Source: an uncultured Ruminococcus sp.
GTDB taxonomy: Bacteria; Bacillota; Clostridia; Oscillospirales; Ruminococcaceae
Reading direction: 5' to 3'
DNA: 36,065 nucleotides
NCBI GenBank assembly: GCA_947176075.1
Contig: CAMWPG010000008.1
Location: forward strand, 1 to 36,065
How positions within the stretch are numbered: position 1 is the first letter of the stretch; each line of letters begins with the position of its first letter. Both the position numbers and the translations under genes were made by a program. The notes beneath the pieces were generated by a model. That model did not search any database and was not told the DNA's origin. It saw nothing but the letters and a program-made list of their open reading frames with translations. This document shows, one piece after another, positions 26,372-33,904 of the stretch.

Positions 26372-27712
26372 ATGAAGAAAATGAGTCTTAAAGTTGTAAA
26401 ATTCGGCGGAAGCAGTCTTGCAGATGCAGAACAGATGAAGAAAGCTGCTGATATTATAAAGGCAGACAAAAACCGACGTTATGTTGTACCTTCTGCACCG
26501 GGTAAAAGATTTTCTGATGATATAAAGGTAACTGATCTTTTGTACAAATGCTATGATTTAGCTGAAAAGGGTGAGAATTTCAGCGAGGTACTCGAAGAGA
26601 TCCACAACCGTTATCGTGAAATTATTTCCGGACTGGGAATGGATTTCTCCATTGATGAAGATATAAAGACAATTGAAGTTGATTTCAAGAAACGCTTTGG
26701 CAGTAATTACGCTGCAAGCCGAGGCGAATATTTAAATGGTAAGGTCATCGCAGCATATCTTGGTTTTCCATTTGTGGATGCTGCTGATGTTATCTTCTTC
26801 TCAGAGGATGGCAGTCTGAATCAGGAAAAAACAGCTGCTGCACTGAGAAATGCACTGGCAGACAAGGAATATGCAGTAATTCCGGGATTTTACGGCTGCG
26901 GTGCTGACGGATATGTAAAGACATTTTCAAGAGGTGGCTCAGATGTTACAGGTTCTATCGTAGCTGGTGCAGTCAGAGCTTCTCTGTATGAAAACTGGAC
27001 AGATGTTTCCGGTTTCCTTGTTGCAGATCCGAGAATAGTAAATGATCCTGCTCCTATCAGAACTATCACTTATACTGAGCTTAGAGAGCTTTCATATATG
27101 GGAGCGTCCGTACTTCATGAGGAAGCTATTTTCCCGGTACGTTCAGCAGGCATACCAATAAATATAAGAAATACAAACGACCCGTCAGCTCCGGGAACAA
27201 TGATCGTTCCAGAAAGCCATGACGAGGAAGCAAGCGCATATACTATCACAGGCATTGCAGGAAAGAAAAATTTCTCAGCAATAAACCTTCACAAGGACAG
27301 AATGAACAGTCAGATCGGTTTCTGCCGTGACGTACTGGACGTTCTCGCTGAAAACGGTATCTGTATTGAGCATATGCCGTCCAGTATCGATTCTATGACT
27401 GTTATAATCGACAGCACACATTTGAAGAATAAGTGTGACGACATACTCACTCAGATTCGCAAGAGAGTAAATCCGGACGATATTTATGTAGAAGAGGGAA
27501 TAGCCCTTGTAGCCGTAGTTGGCAGAGGAATGTGCAGAACAAGAGGTGTAGCAGCAAGAATATTTGCAGCTCTTGCTCATGCAAGAATAAATGCTAAGAT
27601 GATAGATCAGGGTTCAAGCGAGCTGAATGTCATCGTAGGCGTAAATGAAGAGGACTTTGAACAGGCTATACGCTGCATTTATGATATTTTCGTAACAGCA
27701 GTCAACGAATAA
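26372..27712 (+). CDS. lysC: Aspartate kinase with C-terminal ACT domains
   Basis: Phosphorylates aspartate in the first step of Lys/Thr/Met synthesis. N-terminal kinase motif VKFGGSSLAD; later RGGSDVTGSIVA and the conserved WTDVSGFLVADPRIV. Two ACT regulatory domains follow (GIAGKKNFSAINLHKDRMNSQIGF… and ALVAVVGRGMCRTRGVAARIF…SSELNVIVGV). Monofunctional, 446 residues. The start is not clean: AAAGGAG lies about 25 bases before ATG 26372, and ATG 26381 is also possible. A small hairpin between GGAG and CTCC (26341-26369) covers the purine-rich site. It stands alone on the plus strand and ends at a terminator shared with spoVT. Which amino acid inhibits it cannot be read from the sequence. Confidence 0.93.
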   Translation: MKKMSLKVVKFGGSSLADAEQMKKAADIIKADKNRRYVVPSAPGKRFSDDIKVTDLLYKCYDLAEKGENFSEVLEEIHNRYREIISGLGMDFSIDEDIKTIEVDFKKRFGSNYAASRGEYLNGKVIAAYLGFPFVDAADVIFFSEDGSLNQEKTAAALRNALADKEYAVIPGFYGCGADGYVKTFSRGGSDVTGSIVAGAVRASLYENWTDVSGFLVADPRIVNDPAPIRTITYTELRELSYMGASVLHEEAIFPVRSAGIPINIRNTNDPSAPGTMIVPESHDEEASAYTITGIAGKKNFSAINLHKDRMNSQIGFCRDVLDVLAENGICIEHMPSSIDSMTVIIDSTHLKNKCDDILTQIRKRVNPDDIYVEEGIALVAVVGRGMCRTRGVAARIFAALAHARINAKMIDQGSSELNVIVGVNEEDFEQAIRCIYDIFVTAVNE

Positions 27713-27719
27713 AAATTAC

Positions 27720-27749
27720 TGACCCGAAAGAAAACGATCTTTCGGGTCA
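27720..27749. terminator. Bidirectional terminator between lysC and spoVT
   Basis: An 11-bp stem TGACCCGAAAG / CTTTCGGGTCA with an 8-nt loop and a T tract on the plus side. It sits between the convergent stop codons at 27712 and 27755. Confidence 0.9.
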
Positions 27750-27754
27750 CTTTT

Positions 27755-28294
27755 CTACAGCTCAATCTGTTTTCCAAGAAACTGAGAAGCTGCCTGTATG
27801 AGTGTTTTCTGACTTTCACTCAATGCAGAATCTGTTCCGTTATCAAGGAACGCAACAGCGCCTGTCACATCTCCTGAGGAAATAATTGGCAAACACGCAA
27901 CAGCGCCCTTGGCAACACCTTCTGCCGGAATAAAAGAACAGTTTGAATCCTCGCAGTAATACTGTCTGCGGTTCTCCATAAGCTCTTCAAGCTCAGGCGA
28001 TACCCGTCTTGCATTCCATTCTTTCTTTGCTGCACCAGAAATAGAAATAACATGATCTCTATCAAATACTGCAACAGGGCAGCCTGACAGCTTGTGCATG
28101 ATATCTGCTACCTGAGCTGCGTTTTCACTGATTTCTCCTATGGGAGAATATTTTTTGAAAATCACTTCACCATCTGTATTGGTATAAATTTCGAGAGGAT
28201 CGCCCTCACGGATACGCATTGTTCTGCGGATCTCCTTTGGGATAACAACACGACCTAAATCGTCGATTCGTCTTACGATACCCGTAGCTTTCAT
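27755..28294 (-). CDS. spoVT: Stage V sporulation protein T, AbrB-type regulator
   Basis: Forespore transcription regulator. The N-terminal swapped-hairpin AbrB domain reads MKATGIVRRIDDLGRVVIPKEIRRTMRIREGDPLEIY, and the C-terminal GAF-like part has PVAVFDRDHVISISG and GAVAFLDNGT. The start at ATG 28294 has GGAGG at good spacing and gives 179 residues, close to the Bacillus protein; the upstream ATG in the ORF track lies before the ribosome site. It has a very good sigma-G-type promoter upstream (28330-28358). Implies that the organism has a sporulation programme. Confidence 0.95.
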   Translation of the reverse strand: MKATGIVRRIDDLGRVVIPKEIRRTMRIREGDPLEIYTNTDGEVIFKKYSPIGEISENAAQVADIMHKLSGCPVAVFDRDHVISISGAAKKEWNARRVSPELEELMENRRQYYCEDSNCSFIPAEGVAKGAVACLPIISSGDVTGAVAFLDNGTDSALSESQKTLIQAASQFLGKQIEL

Positions 28295-28329
28295 TTTTAC
28301 TACCTCCGTAAAATTTCGGTTTGTGGAAA

Positions 28330-28358
28330 TAGTATGTGCATAGCTTGTCATAATATGC
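28330..28358 (-). promoter_or_regulatory. Sigma-G-type (forespore) promoter of spoVT
   Basis: On the minus strand GCATA (28354-28358), 17-bp spacer, CATACTA (28330-28336), matching the known sigma-G pattern GHATR / CATnnTA. The sequence is about 35 bp before the spoVT start codon. Confidence 0.65.
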
Positions 28359-28391
28359 GAACGTTATATGGGAAATAATGGCTAATATTAA

Positions 28392-28423
28392 GGGCTGCTG
28401 CATTTTTATCCATGCAACAGCCC
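28392..28423. terminator. Terminator-like hairpin
   Basis: GGGCTGCTGCAT / ATGCAACAGCCC (one mismatch), with a T-rich tract on the plus side. Related to the hairpin at 7427-7463. It lies between the MITE-like insertion and the spoVT promoter and probably stops transcription coming from the SPFH-TPM operon. Confidence 0.65.
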
Positions 28424-28442
28424 ATTTATTTTATTTTTTATC

Positions 28443-28592
28443 ACTATCTACAACTTAGCAGGATCCTGTTTTCTTTTCTTCTGCCAAGAGCAGAAACTCT
28501 TGAAATTTGTGAAAATGGGATGCCAAAGGGCGTATCTGCTCTTTGGCAGGGGCTTACAGGGACAGCGTCCCCTTGCCTGATTTGTAGATAGT
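28443..28592. mobile_element. ~150-bp non-coding insertion with terminal inverted repeats (MITE-like)
   Basis: The ends ACTATCTACAA (28443-28453) and TTGTAGATAGT (28582-28592) are perfect 11-bp inverted repeats. The same 11 bases TATTTTTTATC flank both sides (28432-28442 and 28594-28604), like a target duplication. Inside are further hairpins: CTGCCAAGAGCAGA paired with TCTGCTCTTTGGCAG (28481-28549) and a GGGACAGCGTCCC. No ORF. It sits directly at the stop codon of the TPM gene. Confidence 0.6.
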
Positions 28593-28599
28593 ATATTTT

Positions 28600-29523
28600 T
28601 TATCGGTGATTTCCGCCGCCGCCGCCGCCGCTTCTTGTTCCGCCGCCGCCACCGCCGCTGCTGCTGCTTGTTTGACGTTTTGTACGAATCTGATATTTTC
28701 TTATAAACATATCCGATCTATCTCCGAAAAGCACATTTTCTAAGCGCAGATAATGTAGACTTGAAGGAGCGCTCTTGAATTTATACTGCCTCTTTATACA
28801 GAAAAACGTTATAATTGAAACAATAAGAGAAATAAAAACCCCTATTAAAAAGCTCTTTCCCCAATTCTTCGGACGGCTGTCATTCAAAATCAGCTCACCA
28901 GCAGAATTCATTGTTACATATTTTTCAGTATCCCGAACATAGAAATATTTCAGATTGGAAACGCCTTTATCATAATATCCCTTTAGTCCGCTTAAGAACT
29001 GTTCTATAGCAGGATATGGCTGCTCTCCGCCTCTGGGAAGATATGTATTCATTCTGCTAAAGATGCTGGAGATACGATCCTCTGCATCATCCGTATCGCT
29101 CGGATAATAAAATCTTGCACGATTCCTTGTATATATGAAATCAAAGGGCGCATAGCTCGTATCACCATGTCCTGCAAGATCCATGTAAAGCACAACACTG
29201 TCAGCATTACGGTCATAATAATCAAAGCAAAGCTCTTCGCAGAACATCTGCGTTCTGTAATCACTTCCGCCGATCGCCGTACCGCTTACATAAACCAGAA
29301 TATTCATGTCAATATATTCAGCGGTCGCCTGTATTTTAGCGGTAAGCTCATCCTCTTCACTGTCAGAAAGAAGCCCTGCATCGTCAATAAGTATACTCTC
29401 AGAAGCGTCTACCGGTATATCGTTCATAACTTCTGAAGCTGCGCTTGCAGTAACAGGTGCTGCAATTCCGATAATAATTGCACAGGATAAGCAAGCAGCC
29501 ATATTTCTTATAAGCTTTATCAT
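28600..29523 (-). CDS. TPM-domain membrane protein with glycine-rich tail (YdjH/UPF0603-like)
   Basis: A 307-residue exported protein. Signal peptide about residues 1-29 (…APVTASAA), TPM domain starting ILIDDAGLLSDSEEDELTAKIQATAEYIDMNILVYV, one transmembrane helix at about 229-248 (FLIGVFISLIVSIITFFCI), then a basic cytosolic region ending in two Gly runs and NHR. TPM-domain proteins of this layout are found in Bacillus as YdjH, encoded with a zinc-ribbon and an SPFH protein, as here. The function is thought to be at the envelope. The Gly tail is encoded by a GCC/CCG repeat prone to slippage. The start overlaps the preceding stop by 4 bases (ATGA). Confidence 0.85.
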   Translation of the reverse strand: MIKLIRNMAACLSCAIIIGIAAPVTASAASEVMNDIPVDASESILIDDAGLLSDSEEDELTAKIQATAEYIDMNILVYVSGTAIGGSDYRTQMFCEELCFDYYDRNADSVVLYMDLAGHGDTSYAPFDFIYTRNRARFYYPSDTDDAEDRISSIFSRMNTYLPRGGEQPYPAIEQFLSGLKGYYDKGVSNLKYFYVRDTEKYVTMNSAGELILNDSRPKNWGKSFLIGVFISLIVSIITFFCIKRQYKFKSAPSSLHYLRLENVLFGDRSDMFIRKYQIRTKRQTSSSSGGGGGGTRSGGGGGGNHR

Positions 29524-30620
29524 AGCAGCATACCTCCTATAATAGTAATTATCAGAGTCAATACTGCCAAAAGCGCACCACAGAATCCAAAGAGCTTTCC
29601 AAAACTAAGCGGAGGAGTTCCGGCAAGCTTGCCTGTCTGCGCATTCATCGCAAAGCTATAGATCTTGTCGTTATGCTTATATGTCATGAACCATACGGGC
29701 ATAAGAGCATATTCACGGTTCACATTTTTATAGTTTATATTCAGCTGCTCAGCCTTAGTTCCGCTATAACCCTGCAAGGTCTCATGTATTTTCTGCCTAC
29801 AGCCTTCGTTAATACGGGTTCTTGCCCGATCTATTACCTGTTCCCATGAAACATCGTACTTTTCAGCCATAAATCCGCTGAGGTATTGCATAGAAAAATC
29901 ACGCATTTCACGGTAATTATAAGGCTCTATAGCATCCATAAGAGCATCCTCTATCTTACTTGCTCCGTCTGACGGTACTCTTTCAAATGGAAATATACCG
30001 TTTCTCTTAACTGCAAATTCACTTATCTCAGTGATATTATAGTCACCTGATGTCCAGTGACGTTTCTTCTCACCTATACAGGAAAATTTTGCATCTGCTT
30101 CGCAGCTTGTAAGCCAGAAAGGAACATATACTCCGCTCATTTTTTCAAGCTGCTGCTTTGATTTAAATGCAGATGGCAAAAACCACCTTTTTCTACACCA
30201 TGCCTTAAATTTTTCGACAGCTTTTTCTCTGGGAATTGCAAAAGGAATAACAAAATTCGGCTTGTATTGTCCTGTAAGCCGTCCTGCCAGCACAACAGGA
30301 TTATGACAATAATAGCAAAATGATGCCGCTGTAGTATCATCTGCAATTATCTGAGCTCCACAGGAATCACAAGTATATAGTTTGGTATGTTCTGTGAATT
30401 CATTATTATCATCAAATTCCGGAAAATCATTTTCATTTTCAAGAGTCTTGGCGTTTGGATCGGCATTTTCCTCAGCCATCTTGTTGACTTCTTCATACAT
30501 TTTGGCGATCTCAGACTCTTCAAAGAAGCTGCCGCAGTAATCGCAGCCGAACTTCTGCTGTTCCGGCTTGAATACCAACTCACCGCCGCAATAAGGGCAT
30601 TTATATTGCACTGCGTTCAA
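29520..30620 (-). CDS. TFIIB-type zinc-ribbon membrane protein (YdjG-like)
   Basis: A 366-residue protein with two N-terminal zinc ribbons: CPYCGGELVFKPEQQKFGCDYCG (about residues 9-31) and CDSCGAQIIADD…CYYC (about 84-105). A middle domain of about 200 residues (NFVIPFAIPREKAVEKFKAWCRKRWFLP … GVYVPFWLTSCEADAKF) and a C-terminal transmembrane helix (FCGALLAVLTLIITIIGGML) follow. Automated annotation often mislabels such proteins as PriA because of the ribbons. In Bacillus the related YdjG works with YdjH, YdjI and PspA. It is the middle gene of a three-gene operon, 29 bp after the SPFH gene. Confidence 0.83.
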   Translation of the reverse strand: MNAVQYKCPYCGGELVFKPEQQKFGCDYCGSFFEESEIAKMYEEVNKMAEENADPNAKTLENENDFPEFDDNNEFTEHTKLYTCDSCGAQIIADDTTAASFCYYCHNPVVLAGRLTGQYKPNFVIPFAIPREKAVEKFKAWCRKRWFLPSAFKSKQQLEKMSGVYVPFWLTSCEADAKFSCIGEKKRHWTSGDYNITEISEFAVKRNGIFPFERVPSDGASKIEDALMDAIEPYNYREMRDFSMQYLSGFMAEKYDVSWEQVIDRARTRINEGCRQKIHETLQGYSGTKAEQLNINYKNVNREYALMPVWFMTYKHNDKIYSFAMNAQTGKLAGTPPLSFGKLFGFCGALLAVLTLIITIIGGMLL

Positions 30621-30649
30621 AGGATACCATCCCTTTCTGTTAAATATTC

Positions 30650-31918
30650 TTATGCGCGCTTATTTCCACAGTTTGTACAGAAATTACCCTTGTTCAATGT
30701 ACCGCAGGAACATTTCCATTCACCCGCTGTCTCAGGCTTTTTGCTGCCGCAGTTAGTACAGAAATTACCGCTGTTCGCCTGACCGCAGGAGCATTTCCAT
30801 TCACCTGCAGGAGCTGGCTTCTTGCCGCCGCAGTTCGTGCAGAAATTTCCTGTATTAGTCTGACCGCAGGAACATTTCCAGCCGTCTGCCGCTGCCTGAT
30901 TCTGCGCTGCTGCCTGCTGCTGCATCTGCATTTGAGCCATATTGGCATTAGAGGACGCTCCCATGAATCCGCCTGCATTCTGCATTCCCATGCCCATAGC
31001 CATAAATGCCTGACCTGCACCGGCAGAATTACTTCCAGCAGCTTCCATTCCTCTTGCAACAGAACCCTGTACATAGCCCTCTCGGATAGTCGGATCTGAA
31101 AGCATTGCGCCCTGATTACGCATATTGATAAGCTTCTTGCTTTCCTCGTCATAGCTTATGCTTGCAATGCCAACAGAAGATATCTCAATACCACGAACAT
31201 TTTTCCAATCCTCGTCCAGAACATCGCCCATATATTTTGCAAGCTTCATTCCCTGTGACGGAAGTGTTGAAATACGTACACCGTCAACCGACATCTGATT
31301 TACAGCGCTTGACAGAGCGTTCAAGAACTCAGCGTTAAATTGCTCGCTTATATCCTCAAAATCCACACGATCCTTATTACGTGCCGTACATTCCATATAA
31401 AACTTCAGAGGATCTGCAACCTTTACTGAATATGTACCATGGCAGCGCAGGAAAAGCTCTGCATTATAGAAATTATCAAAATACTGTACAGCATTTCTTG
31501 TTCCAAACTTAATACCTCTGATCTCAGCCAGATTTACAAAATAAACCTGTTGAGCGCTTGAAGGCTGACCTCCAAACTTGAATCGCTTGAATGTATCTTT
31601 AAGCGTATCGCCGAACTGACCATTAAAGAGAGACGGCGCAGAAGACATAAACACCTCATAATAGCCTGCTTCAGCAGTATAATCGATGATCTTTCCGTCC
31701 TCAACAAGGAACATCATCTGATTAGGTCCAACTACTATCTTAGAGCCGTTGGATATTACATTTTCGTTACCCTTTTTATTACTGCTTCGCTTGTTGTTTA
31801 CCTGTACTCCACGGCACATAATGGTAGTAGGTCCCATTTCAGCCGCCTGAATATAATCAAGCCATGAATCTGCAAGCTGTCCTCCAACAGCACCTACTGC
31901 CGCTTTAATAAGTCCCAT
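30650..31918 (-). CDS. SPFH-domain protein with three C-terminal zinc ribbons (YdjI-like)
   Basis: A 422-residue protein. The N-terminal and middle region is an SPFH/virion-core-like domain (GSKIVVGPNQMMFLVEDGKIIDYTAEAGYYEVF … RGIEISSVGIASISYDEES). A Met/Gln/Ala-rich linker follows. Three tandem ribbons of about 25 residues, W-CSCGQ-N-GNFCTNCG-KKP, end the protein. SPFH proteins form membrane-associated scaffolds. The start at ATG 31918 (MGLIKAAVGAVGG) has GGAGG upstream; the ORF-track start covers that site. First gene of the SPFH/zinc-ribbon/TPM operon, with its own strong promoter (31984-32012). Confidence 0.9.
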   Translation of the reverse strand: MGLIKAAVGAVGGQLADSWLDYIQAAEMGPTTIMCRGVQVNNKRSSNKKGNENVISNGSKIVVGPNQMMFLVEDGKIIDYTAEAGYYEVFMSSAPSLFNGQFGDTLKDTFKRFKFGGQPSSAQQVYFVNLAEIRGIKFGTRNAVQYFDNFYNAELFLRCHGTYSVKVADPLKFYMECTARNKDRVDFEDISEQFNAEFLNALSSAVNQMSVDGVRISTLPSQGMKLAKYMGDVLDEDWKNVRGIEISSVGIASISYDEESKKLINMRNQGAMLSDPTIREGYVQGSVARGMEAAGSNSAGAGQAFMAMGMGMQNAGGFMGASSNANMAQMQMQQQAAAQNQAAADGWKCSCGQTNTGNFCTNCGGKKPAPAGEWKCSCGQANSGNFCTNCGSKKPETAGEWKCSCGTLNKGNFCTNCGNKRA

Positions 31919-31983
31919 AATAATTTCCTCCATAAACAAAAGTAAGTTTAATCAAATCATTTTATAATAATAAAATATATCTT

Positions 31984-32012
31984 ATTATATCACATATATT
32001 TAACCTTTGCAA
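31984..32012 (-). promoter_or_regulatory. Promoter of the SPFH operon
   Basis: On the minus strand TTGCAA (32007-32012), 17-bp spacer, TATAAT (31984-31989), about 65 bp before the SPFH start. Confidence 0.75.
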
Positions 32013-32074
32013 GCATTTTTTGATTTTATTTTCATGGTTCATTTTTGGGAAAAATTATTTCAATAAACAAACTA

Positions 32075-32099
32075 AAGGCAGTGCTTAAAGCACTGCCTT
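32075..32099 (-). terminator. Terminator of the DUF378 gene
   Basis: A 10-bp stem AAGGCAGTGC / GCACTGCCTT with a 5-nt loop, followed by a T-rich tract on the minus strand, 3 bp after the stop codon. Confidence 0.85.
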
Positions 32100-32102
32100 A
32101 TT

Positions 32103-32309
32103 TTAGCCAACTTCTCTGACTGCCTCCCGACGAAACAGGAGTGAAATGCACCATACAGCGCATATAGCTACAATAATATAGACAGCACGGCTGAGGAGAG
32201 AATCTGCTCCGCCAAAAAGCCATGCGACCAGATCAAACTGGAAAATACCTATAAGTCCCCAGTTCAGTCCTCCTACAATAAGAAGGATCAATGCAAGCTT
32301 ATCCCACAT
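32103..32309 (-). CDS. DUF378 family small membrane protein
   Basis: A 68-residue protein with the DUF378 pattern MWDKLALILLIVGGLNWGLIGIFQFDLVAWLFGG and two transmembrane helices. The start at ATG 32309 has AGAGGTG upstream; the longer ORF-track start includes that site. Function unknown; the family is widespread in Firmicutes as single small genes. It ends at its own terminator and is not in an operon. Confidence 0.88.
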   Translation of the reverse strand: MWDKLALILLIVGGLNWGLIGIFQFDLVAWLFGGADSLLSRAVYIIVAICAVWCISLLFRREAVREVG

Positions 32310-32360
32310 AAAATTCACCTCTTTCCGAAGCAATAGGTTTGAGCTCCGCTTTTATTATGA

Positions 32361-32460
32361 CTCGCTTTTGTTGTTCATATTCAGAAAAAAGCAAGGAAAT
32401 CTCTGCAAAATGCATGAATTTATTTTATTTGAAAAATGTGTGCAGAATAAACAAAGCGAG
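32361..32460. repeat. Imperfect inverted repeat in the DUF378-ymdB intergenic region
   Basis: CTCGCTTTTGTT at the left and AACAAAGCGAG at the right pair apart from one bulged T, with an inner TCTGCA/TGCAGA pair. The region is AT-rich and has no ORF. It could be the leader of the DUF378 gene, an old insertion or a structured RNA. Weak. Confidence 0.35.
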
Positions 32461-32490
32461 CAGCTGCGGGTAATTTTTTTCCAAAATCCC

Positions 32491-32519
32491 TTGACTACAT
32501 ATCTGAAATCGTGTATAAT
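32491..32519 (+). promoter_or_regulatory. Strong promoter upstream of the candidate small RNA
   Basis: TTGACT (32491-32496), 17-bp spacer, TATAAT (32514-32519). No ORF with a ribosome site follows before the terminator at 32617. Confidence 0.75.
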
Positions 32520-32525
32520 AATCGT

Positions 32526-32647
32526 AGTGAGAGTAATCCATATTTATTTTGAATTATTATCACTCGTTTTGTTGTCTCCTTTCTTTTGTTCTATTTTTTT
32601 ATACTTTTTGTTTAATCCGGAGTTTTTAACTCCGGTAATTTTTTTGT
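32526..32647 (+). ncRNA. Candidate small RNA or attenuated ymdB leader
   Basis: A transcript from the 32491-32519 promoter would run about 120 nt and end at a clean intrinsic terminator. It has an AGTGA…TCACT hairpin near its 5' end, a long pyrimidine-rich unpaired stretch, and no plausible small ORF. A second promoter for ymdB lies after the terminator, which favours an independent RNA over a leader. No known riboswitch or RNA family was recognised. Confidence 0.45.
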
Positions 32648-32648
32648 A
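32617..32648 (+). terminator. Intrinsic terminator
   Basis: CCGGAGTT / AACTCCGG with a 3-nt loop, followed by TAA and eight T. Very good match to a plus-strand intrinsic terminator. Confidence 0.85.
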
Positions 32649-32668
32649 TTGTTTATGGTATGCATCTA

Positions 32669-32698
32669 TTGACACATCACTGCATATTCTGCTATACT
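32669..32698 (+). promoter_or_regulatory. Promoter of ymdB
   Basis: TTGACA (32669-32674), 18-bp spacer, TATACT (32693-32698), about 40 bp before the ymdB start. Confidence 0.75.
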
Positions 32699-32738
32699 AA
32701 AGGTAAAAATATAAGCATTACAAGGAGACATGTATATT

Positions 32739-33503
32739 ATGAAACTTCTTTTTATCGGAGATGTTGTCGGCAATGCCGGCTGCCAATTCGTACAAAACAA
32801 CCTGCATCGGCTAAAAAATGAGCATGAAATAGATATAACTGTAGTAAACGGAGAAAATTCTGCTCAGGGAAACGGTATTACAAAATATTCGGCACAGCAG
32901 CTGTTTAATGCAGGCGTCGATGTTATAACTACAGGCAACCACTGCTTCAAAAGACGTGAAGCGTTATCTATATATGATAATAGCGCTATAATTCGTCCTG
33001 CTAATTACCCTGATGGCTGCGCAGGACGCGGCGTATGCAGACTGGATCTCGGAAAAACACAAATAGCTGTTATAAATCTCTCAGGTACTACCTATCTTGA
33101 TCCGCTGGATAATCCGTTTACCTGCATTGAAAATATACTTGAAAATATTGATACTCCTAATATTTTTGTGGATTTCCATGCAGAAGCTACTGCTGAAAAA
33201 AAAGCAATGGGGCATTTTCTGACAGGCAAGGTCACAGCGGTAATGGGCACTCATACCCATGTACAAACGGCAGATGAGATCATTTTAGGTTCTCATACAG
33301 GCTATATAACAGATACAGGAATGACAGGTCCTGAGCTTTCAATTTTGGGCGTAGACATTCAACCGGCTCTTGACAGATTCCGTTTTAGATTCCCTACTCG
33401 CTTTACAGAGGCATCATCACCATGCTTTCTTAATGGCATAGTTATCACTTTTAATGAAAAAAATGGCAAATGCACAAAAATCGAGAGAATTATTATTAGA
33501 TAA
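32739..33503 (+). CDS. ymdB: YmdB-type metallophosphoesterase
   Basis: Calcineurin-like phosphodiesterase of the YmdB/TIGR00282 family, reported in Bacillus to cleave cyclic nucleotides and to affect biofilm and motility choice. Metal-site motifs are KLLFIGDVVG, NGENSAQGNG, TTGNHCFKRRE, DFHAEATAEKKAMG and GTHTHVQTAD. I use ATG 32739 (MKLLFIGDVVG), 11 bases after AAGGAG; ATG 32730 is only 2 bases from it. The product is 254 residues, close to the usual length. Followed by spoVS, as is common in Firmicutes. Confidence 0.94.
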   Translation: MKLLFIGDVVGNAGCQFVQNNLHRLKNEHEIDITVVNGENSAQGNGITKYSAQQLFNAGVDVITTGNHCFKRREALSIYDNSAIIRPANYPDGCAGRGVCRLDLGKTQIAVINLSGTTYLDPLDNPFTCIENILENIDTPNIFVDFHAEATAEKKAMGHFLTGKVTAVMGTHTHVQTADEIILGSHTGYITDTGMTGPELSILGVDIQPALDRFRFRFPTRFTEASSPCFLNGIVITFNEKNGKCTKIERIIIR

Positions 33504-33526
33504 TGCACAAAATTATTGGAAAAGGC

Positions 33527-33555
33527 TTGCAATTTTATTAGAGTTGTTGTATAAT
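33527..33555 (+). promoter_or_regulatory. Promoter of spoVS
   Basis: TTGCAA (33527-33532), 17-bp spacer, TATAAT (33550-33555). It gives spoVS its own transcript besides read-through from ymdB. Confidence 0.75.
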
Positions 33556-33628
33556 ATAAAATGCAGGAAATGCTTTTCTATTTGACATATTAAAAAATGA
33601 ATTACAATTTTTATGAGGAGGTCATAAC

Positions 33629-33889
33629 ATGGAAATTTTGAAGGTATCATCACATTCATCCCCTAATTCTGTAGCAGGTGCTATTGCGGCTGTGATTCGT
33701 GAGAAGAAAGTCGTAGAAGTACAGGCAGTCGGCGCTGGTGCAGCTAATCAGGCTGTAAAGGCTATTGCCATTGCACGTGGATATCTTGCCCCTATTGGCG
33801 TTGATCTGGTATGCATTCCTGCATTTGCAAATATTCAGATCGACGGCGAAGAGCGTACTGCTATCAAGCTTATCTGCGAAGAACGCTGA
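33629..33889 (+). CDS. spoVS: Stage V sporulation protein S
   Basis: An 86-residue Alba-like protein, MEILKVSSHSSPNSVAGAIAAVIREKK…, the exact length and sequence pattern of the family (AVGAGAANQAVKAIAIARGYLAPIGVDLVCIPAF). In Bacillus it affects septation and spore coat assembly; it is also found in some non-sporulating bacteria. Ribosome site GAGGAGG is strong. It follows ymdB by 125 bp and has its own promoter. Confidence 0.97.
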   Translation: MEILKVSSHSSPNSVAGAIAAVIREKKVVEVQAVGAGAANQAVKAIAIARGYLAPIGVDLVCIPAFANIQIDGEERTAIKLICEER

Positions 33890-33904
33890 CGAATATGGGT
33901 ACAG

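Noticed and set aside
29520-30620. PriA helicase annotation for the zinc-ribbon protein
   Set aside because: No helicase motifs; only the zinc ribbons are shared.
30650-30890. Repeat array that might be taken for CRISPR
   Set aside because: The repeats are coding (three zinc ribbons in frame) and are not separated by unique spacers.
30694-31152. 152-residue minus-strand ORF overlapping the SPFH gene
   Set aside because: Wrong-frame reading of the zinc-ribbon repeat region.
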